NCBI RefSeq assembly: GCF_013205055.1
Contig: NZ_JABMLF010000002.1
Coordinates: 682,178 to 746,177, forward strand
Reading direction: 5' to 3'
From: Rathayibacter sp. VKM Ac-2856
Lineage (GTDB): Bacteria > Actinomycetota > Actinomycetes > Actinomycetales > Microbacteriaceae
DNA length: 64,000 nucleotides
The position numbers and the translations under genes are program-made. Under the pieces are notes generated by a model that was not told the DNA's origin, did not search any database, and saw only the letters and a list, made by a program, of their open reading frames with translations. Below are positions 61,497-64,000 of this stretch, piece by piece. Positions within the stretch are counted from its first letter, which is position 1. Each line of letters begins with the position of its first letter.

Positions 61497-62993
61497 TCAG
61501 CGCGTCGTCGCCATCACGCGCAGGCGGCACGCCAGCTCGAGGGCGAAGCGCGTGTCCGGGTCCTCGAGGTCCAGCGCCAGCGCCTGCTCGATGCGGCGCA
61601 CGCGGTAGTTCACGGCGTTCGGGTGCAGCAGCAGCACCTCGCCGGCCCGGGCGAGCGAGTTGCGGTTGCTGAGGTAGGCCAGCAGGGTGCGGACCGAGAT
61701 GGCGGAGCGCTCGGCGCCGAGCGCGTCGAGCGGCGCGAGCACGTCGTCGAGCAGCGCGCGGCTGAGCGGGGACGCGTAGAAATCGAGCAGCACGCGGCGC
61801 AGACCCGTCACGTCGGTGACCTCCACGGCCCCGAGACGGCCGGCGGCGACCGCCGAGCCCGCCGTGATCCGCGCCTCCGTCGCCGACTGCCGGAGCCCCG
61901 AGGCGCCGGACTGCGGAGTGCCGAGGCCGACGGTGAACGTCCAGCCCTCCCCCGCGAGAGCCGAGCCGTAGGCGATCAGCCGCTCCGCCACGTCGCGCAC
62001 CCGCCGCTGGTGATCGGGCGCGCCCGACTCCTCCGACGCCACCACCACCAGGTCGTCGTGGAAGACCGCGAGGTGCCAGACCTCGTCGCGGCCGTCGGTC
62101 AGCTGGAAGGCGTTCAGCTCGATGGCCGCGACCAGCGCCGCGGGCAGGCGCCGCTCGGCGTCGTCGCGGTGGCGCGGGGTGATCCAGGCGGCGGCGTGCG
62201 CGGAGGCGACCGGCAGCCCGGCACGCGCGGCATCGACCGCGAGGGCGTCCATCCGCGAGGACTCGGCGAGCAGCAGCTCCACCACGAGGTCGGCCCGCGA
62301 CCGCGCCGGCCCGAAGCGCACCTGCGACTCGCGCTGCAGCGCCCGCGACAGCAGCGCGGCGATCACCGGCAGCGCGATCACCGCCGCGGTCTCCGGCTGC
62401 TCGGCGACGAGCCGCCCCACCGCGACCTCGCCGATGCAGACCGCGTCGGGGTCGCTCCAGGTGACGGCCGGGTCCTCGATCATCCGCAGCTCGATCCCGA
62501 GCGCCGCGGTCGCCGCGTCGAGCACGGCCGAGCGGGCGTCGGCGGGGTCGCCGTCGCAGGCCGCCCGGGCCGCGGCGATCGCCAGCTCGGCCCGGCCGAG
62601 GGCCTCCGCCGCCCCACCGCGCAGCAGCCGGTCGATCGAGACGGCCAGCTCCGACGGCGGCGCGCTCGCGGTCAGCACCGGCAGCGCCCCGCGGTCGGCC
62701 AGCGAGCGCGAGGTCTCGGCCAGCGGAAGCTCGCCCACGAAGAGCAGGGCGGCGACCTCGGCCGCGATCGCCCGCCGGATGACGATGTCGATCTGGTACG
62801 CCCGCGGCTGCTCCGCGCCGTGCAGCACGATGACGAGGTGGCCGGGCGAGGCCTGACCGACGTCCTCGAGCGCCAGCATCTCCACTCCGCTCAGCGCGAC
62901 GCCGGCCGGATCGCCCGCGCGGCAGACCATCCCGAACTGCTCGCTGTGCTCGAGGACGTGGACGAGCGAGGTCTGTGCCATGAGCACAATCAT
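61497..62993 (-). CDS. PucR-family transcriptional regulator
   Basis: A 498-residue regulator. The N-terminal half is a PucR-type ligand domain. The middle holds a GGDEF-like CdaR region (WTFTVGLGTPQSGASGLRQS). The C-terminal PucR helix-turn-helix has VRTLLAYLSNRNSLARAGEV and LHPNAVNYRVRRIEQALALD. The start ATG at 62993 is supported by gaggaaa 6 bases upstream; an ATG 12 bases later lacks a site. It is divergent from a DUF917 gene, the usual context for control of hydantoin or purine-type nitrogen use. Confidence 0.9.
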   Translation of the reverse strand: MIVLMAQTSLVHVLEHSEQFGMVCRAGDPAGVALSGVEMLALEDVGQASPGHLVIVLHGAEQPRAYQIDIVIRRAIAAEVAALLFVGELPLAETSRSLADRGALPVLTASAPPSELAVSIDRLLRGGAAEALGRAELAIAAARAACDGDPADARSAVLDAATAALGIELRMIEDPAVTWSDPDAVCIGEVAVGRLVAEQPETAAVIALPVIAALLSRALQRESQVRFGPARSRADLVVELLLAESSRMDALAVDAARAGLPVASAHAAAWITPRHRDDAERRLPAALVAAIELNAFQLTDGRDEVWHLAVFHDDLVVVASEESGAPDHQRRVRDVAERLIAYGSALAGEGWTFTVGLGTPQSGASGLRQSATEARITAGSAVAAGRLGAVEVTDVTGLRRVLLDFYASPLSRALLDDVLAPLDALGAERSAISVRTLLAYLSNRNSLARAGEVLLLHPNAVNYRVRRIEQALALDLEDPDTRFALELACRLRVMATTR

Positions 62994-63054
62994 GGCCGTT
63001 TCCTCATGGTGACGGCACATTCCGCCCTCTGGACCCGCTGGCTAGCCTCGGAGC

Positions 63055-64000
63055 ATGAGCTTCACGCCCCCGGCCGGACCGAGCCCCGTCCGCCTGATCA
63101 CCCGCGACGACGTCGCTCCCCTGGCCGCCGGCTGCGCGGTCTTCGGCACCGGCGGAGGCGGCTCGGTGCACGGCGCGCAGCTCTCGGTCGAGAACGCGAT
63201 CGAGGCCAACGGCCCGGTGCGCGTCGTCGGCGTCGAGGACCTCGGCCCGGACGACGCGGTCATCATCATGTCCGGGATGGGCGCGCCCTCGGTCGGCATC
63301 GAGATGCTCGGCTCGAGCAGCCAGGCGCACACGCTGCTCCGCGAGGTCGAGCGCCTGGTCGGCCGCCCGATCACCACCGTGATGGCGGCCGAGATCGGCG
63401 GCAGCAACGGCGTCGCGCCGGTCGGCTGGGCCGCGGAGCTGGGGCTCGCGGTGCTCGACGCCGACGGCATGGGCCGCGCGTTCCCGAAGGCGACCATGAT
63501 CTCGATGAACGTCGCGGGCCTCCCGAGCGAGTTCGCGGTGATGAGCGACGTGGTCGGCAACGTCACCGTCCTCCGCACGATCGACATCGCCTGGCTGGAG
63601 CGGCACGCCCGCGCCTTCACCGTCGCGGCCGGCGGCATCGCCCTCGGCGCGCACTACCTGCTCACCCACGAGACCGCGCCGGGCGCCGTGATCGAGGGCA
63701 CGGTGAGCCGCGCGATCCAGGTCGGCCGGCGCCTGCTCGCCTCCGCCGACCCGGTCGCCGACATCGCCGAGGAGCTCGGCGCGGCGATCCTGATCGGCGG
63801 CAAGGTGATCGACATCGACCGCAGCACCGAGGGCGGCTTCACCCGCGGCTCCGTGACGATCGACGGCGTCGGGGCCGACCGCAGCCGGATGGTGCGGGTC
63901 GAGATCCAGAACGAGAACCTCGTCGTGATCGAGGACGGCGGGGTCGTCGTCAGCGTCCCCGACCTCGTCTCGATCCTCGACTCCGAGACCGGCGAGGCCA
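63055..64000 (+). CDS. DUF917 family protein, 3' truncated by the window
   Basis: Open from the ATG at 63055 to the window edge (315 codons). ITRDDVAPLAAGCAVFGTGG, GSVHGAQL, VMAAEIGGSNGVAPVGWAA, VLDADGMGRAFP and DVVGNVTVLRT are the hallmarks of DUF917. These proteins are related to the hydantoinase/oxoprolinase superfamily and are often encoded beside hydantoin-utilisation genes. It is divergent from the PucR regulator with a 61-base gap, which probably holds both promoters. It may open a catabolic operon to the right. Confidence 0.88.
   Translation, partial: MSFTPPAGPSPVRLITRDDVAPLAAGCAVFGTGGGGSVHGAQLSVENAIEANGPVRVVGVEDLGPDDAVIIMSGMGAPSVGIEMLGSSSQAHTLLREVERLVGRPITTVMAAEIGGSNGVAPVGWAAELGLAVLDADGMGRAFPKATMISMNVAGLPSEFAVMSDVVGNVTVLRTIDIAWLERHARAFTVAAGGIALGAHYLLTHETAPGAVIEGTVSRAIQVGRRLLASADPVADIAEELGAAILIGGKVIDIDRSTEGGFTRGSVTIDGVGADRSRMVRVEIQNENLVVIEDGGVVVSVPDLVSILDSETGEA

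Noticed and set aside
1-64000. tRNA, rRNA, riboswitch or transposase genes
   Set aside because: I looked for T-loop-like ggttcgaatcc sequences, conserved rRNA segments, purine-type aptamers upstream of purD and purF, and DDE or HUH motifs, and found none that hold up by eye.

Overview
The window is very GC-rich (roughly 70-75 %), densely coded actinobacterial DNA. GTG starts, GAGGAG-type ribosome sites, DUF3073 and DUF7882-like small proteins, and stop-rich palindromic intergenic repeats (the catgctg(g/a)tcgagtagc element) point to the family Microbacteriaceae. A Rathayibacter-like organism is my best guess, but nothing here fixes the genus. No rRNA, tRNA, CRISPR, IS transposase or phage gene was seen.

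Layout. 1-7.6 kb: truncated APC permease, DUF4184 and Pr6Pr membrane proteins, an unusual circularly permuted FAD amine oxidase lipoprotein, a peroxiredoxin and an alpha/beta hydrolase. 8-14.6 kb: a carbohydrate-uptake unit (LacI regulator, binding protein, two permeases, no ATPase) divergent from a glycogen-debranching-type enzyme, with twin LacI operators between them. 15-24.8 kb: flavin monooxygenase, DUF3073, Nudix and AraC genes, a 0.75-kb periodic repeat array, then purM and purF on opposite strands around a secreted beta-propeller-like protein. 25-31 kb: LysR regulator, a cell-wall-anchored 5'-nucleotidase with a sortase signal, a sterol-carrier-like protein, purD, and a gene with an in-frame TGA.

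31.8-39.3 kb is the most unusual unit: six minus-strand genes, nearly all joined by 4-base ATGA overlaps. They encode a GH36-type glycosidase, a NitT/TauT-type ABC importer whose binding protein carries a NosL-like tail, a GT2 glycosyltransferase and an MFS exporter. 39.5-47.8 kb: epimerase, Nudix and SDR genes, a two-gene type III polyketide synthase/methyltransferase unit, a second periodic repeat array, small Microbacteriaceae proteins and a glutathione peroxidase. 48-51.8 kb: three-domain LigD and an MFS transporter. 51.9-55.6 kb: a lower-GC cassette with a lipoprotein and a secreted Ig-like repeat protein, flanked by matching pairs of palindromic elements. 55.6-64 kb: amino-acid permease, N-methyltryptophan/sarcosine oxidase, a tandem-duplicated IclR-type regulator, a PucR regulator and the start of a DUF917 gene, which together suggest amine and hydantoin-type nitrogen catabolism.

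At least five families of palindromic or periodic intergenic repeats occupy most of the non-coding space and coincide with several gene-order breaks.
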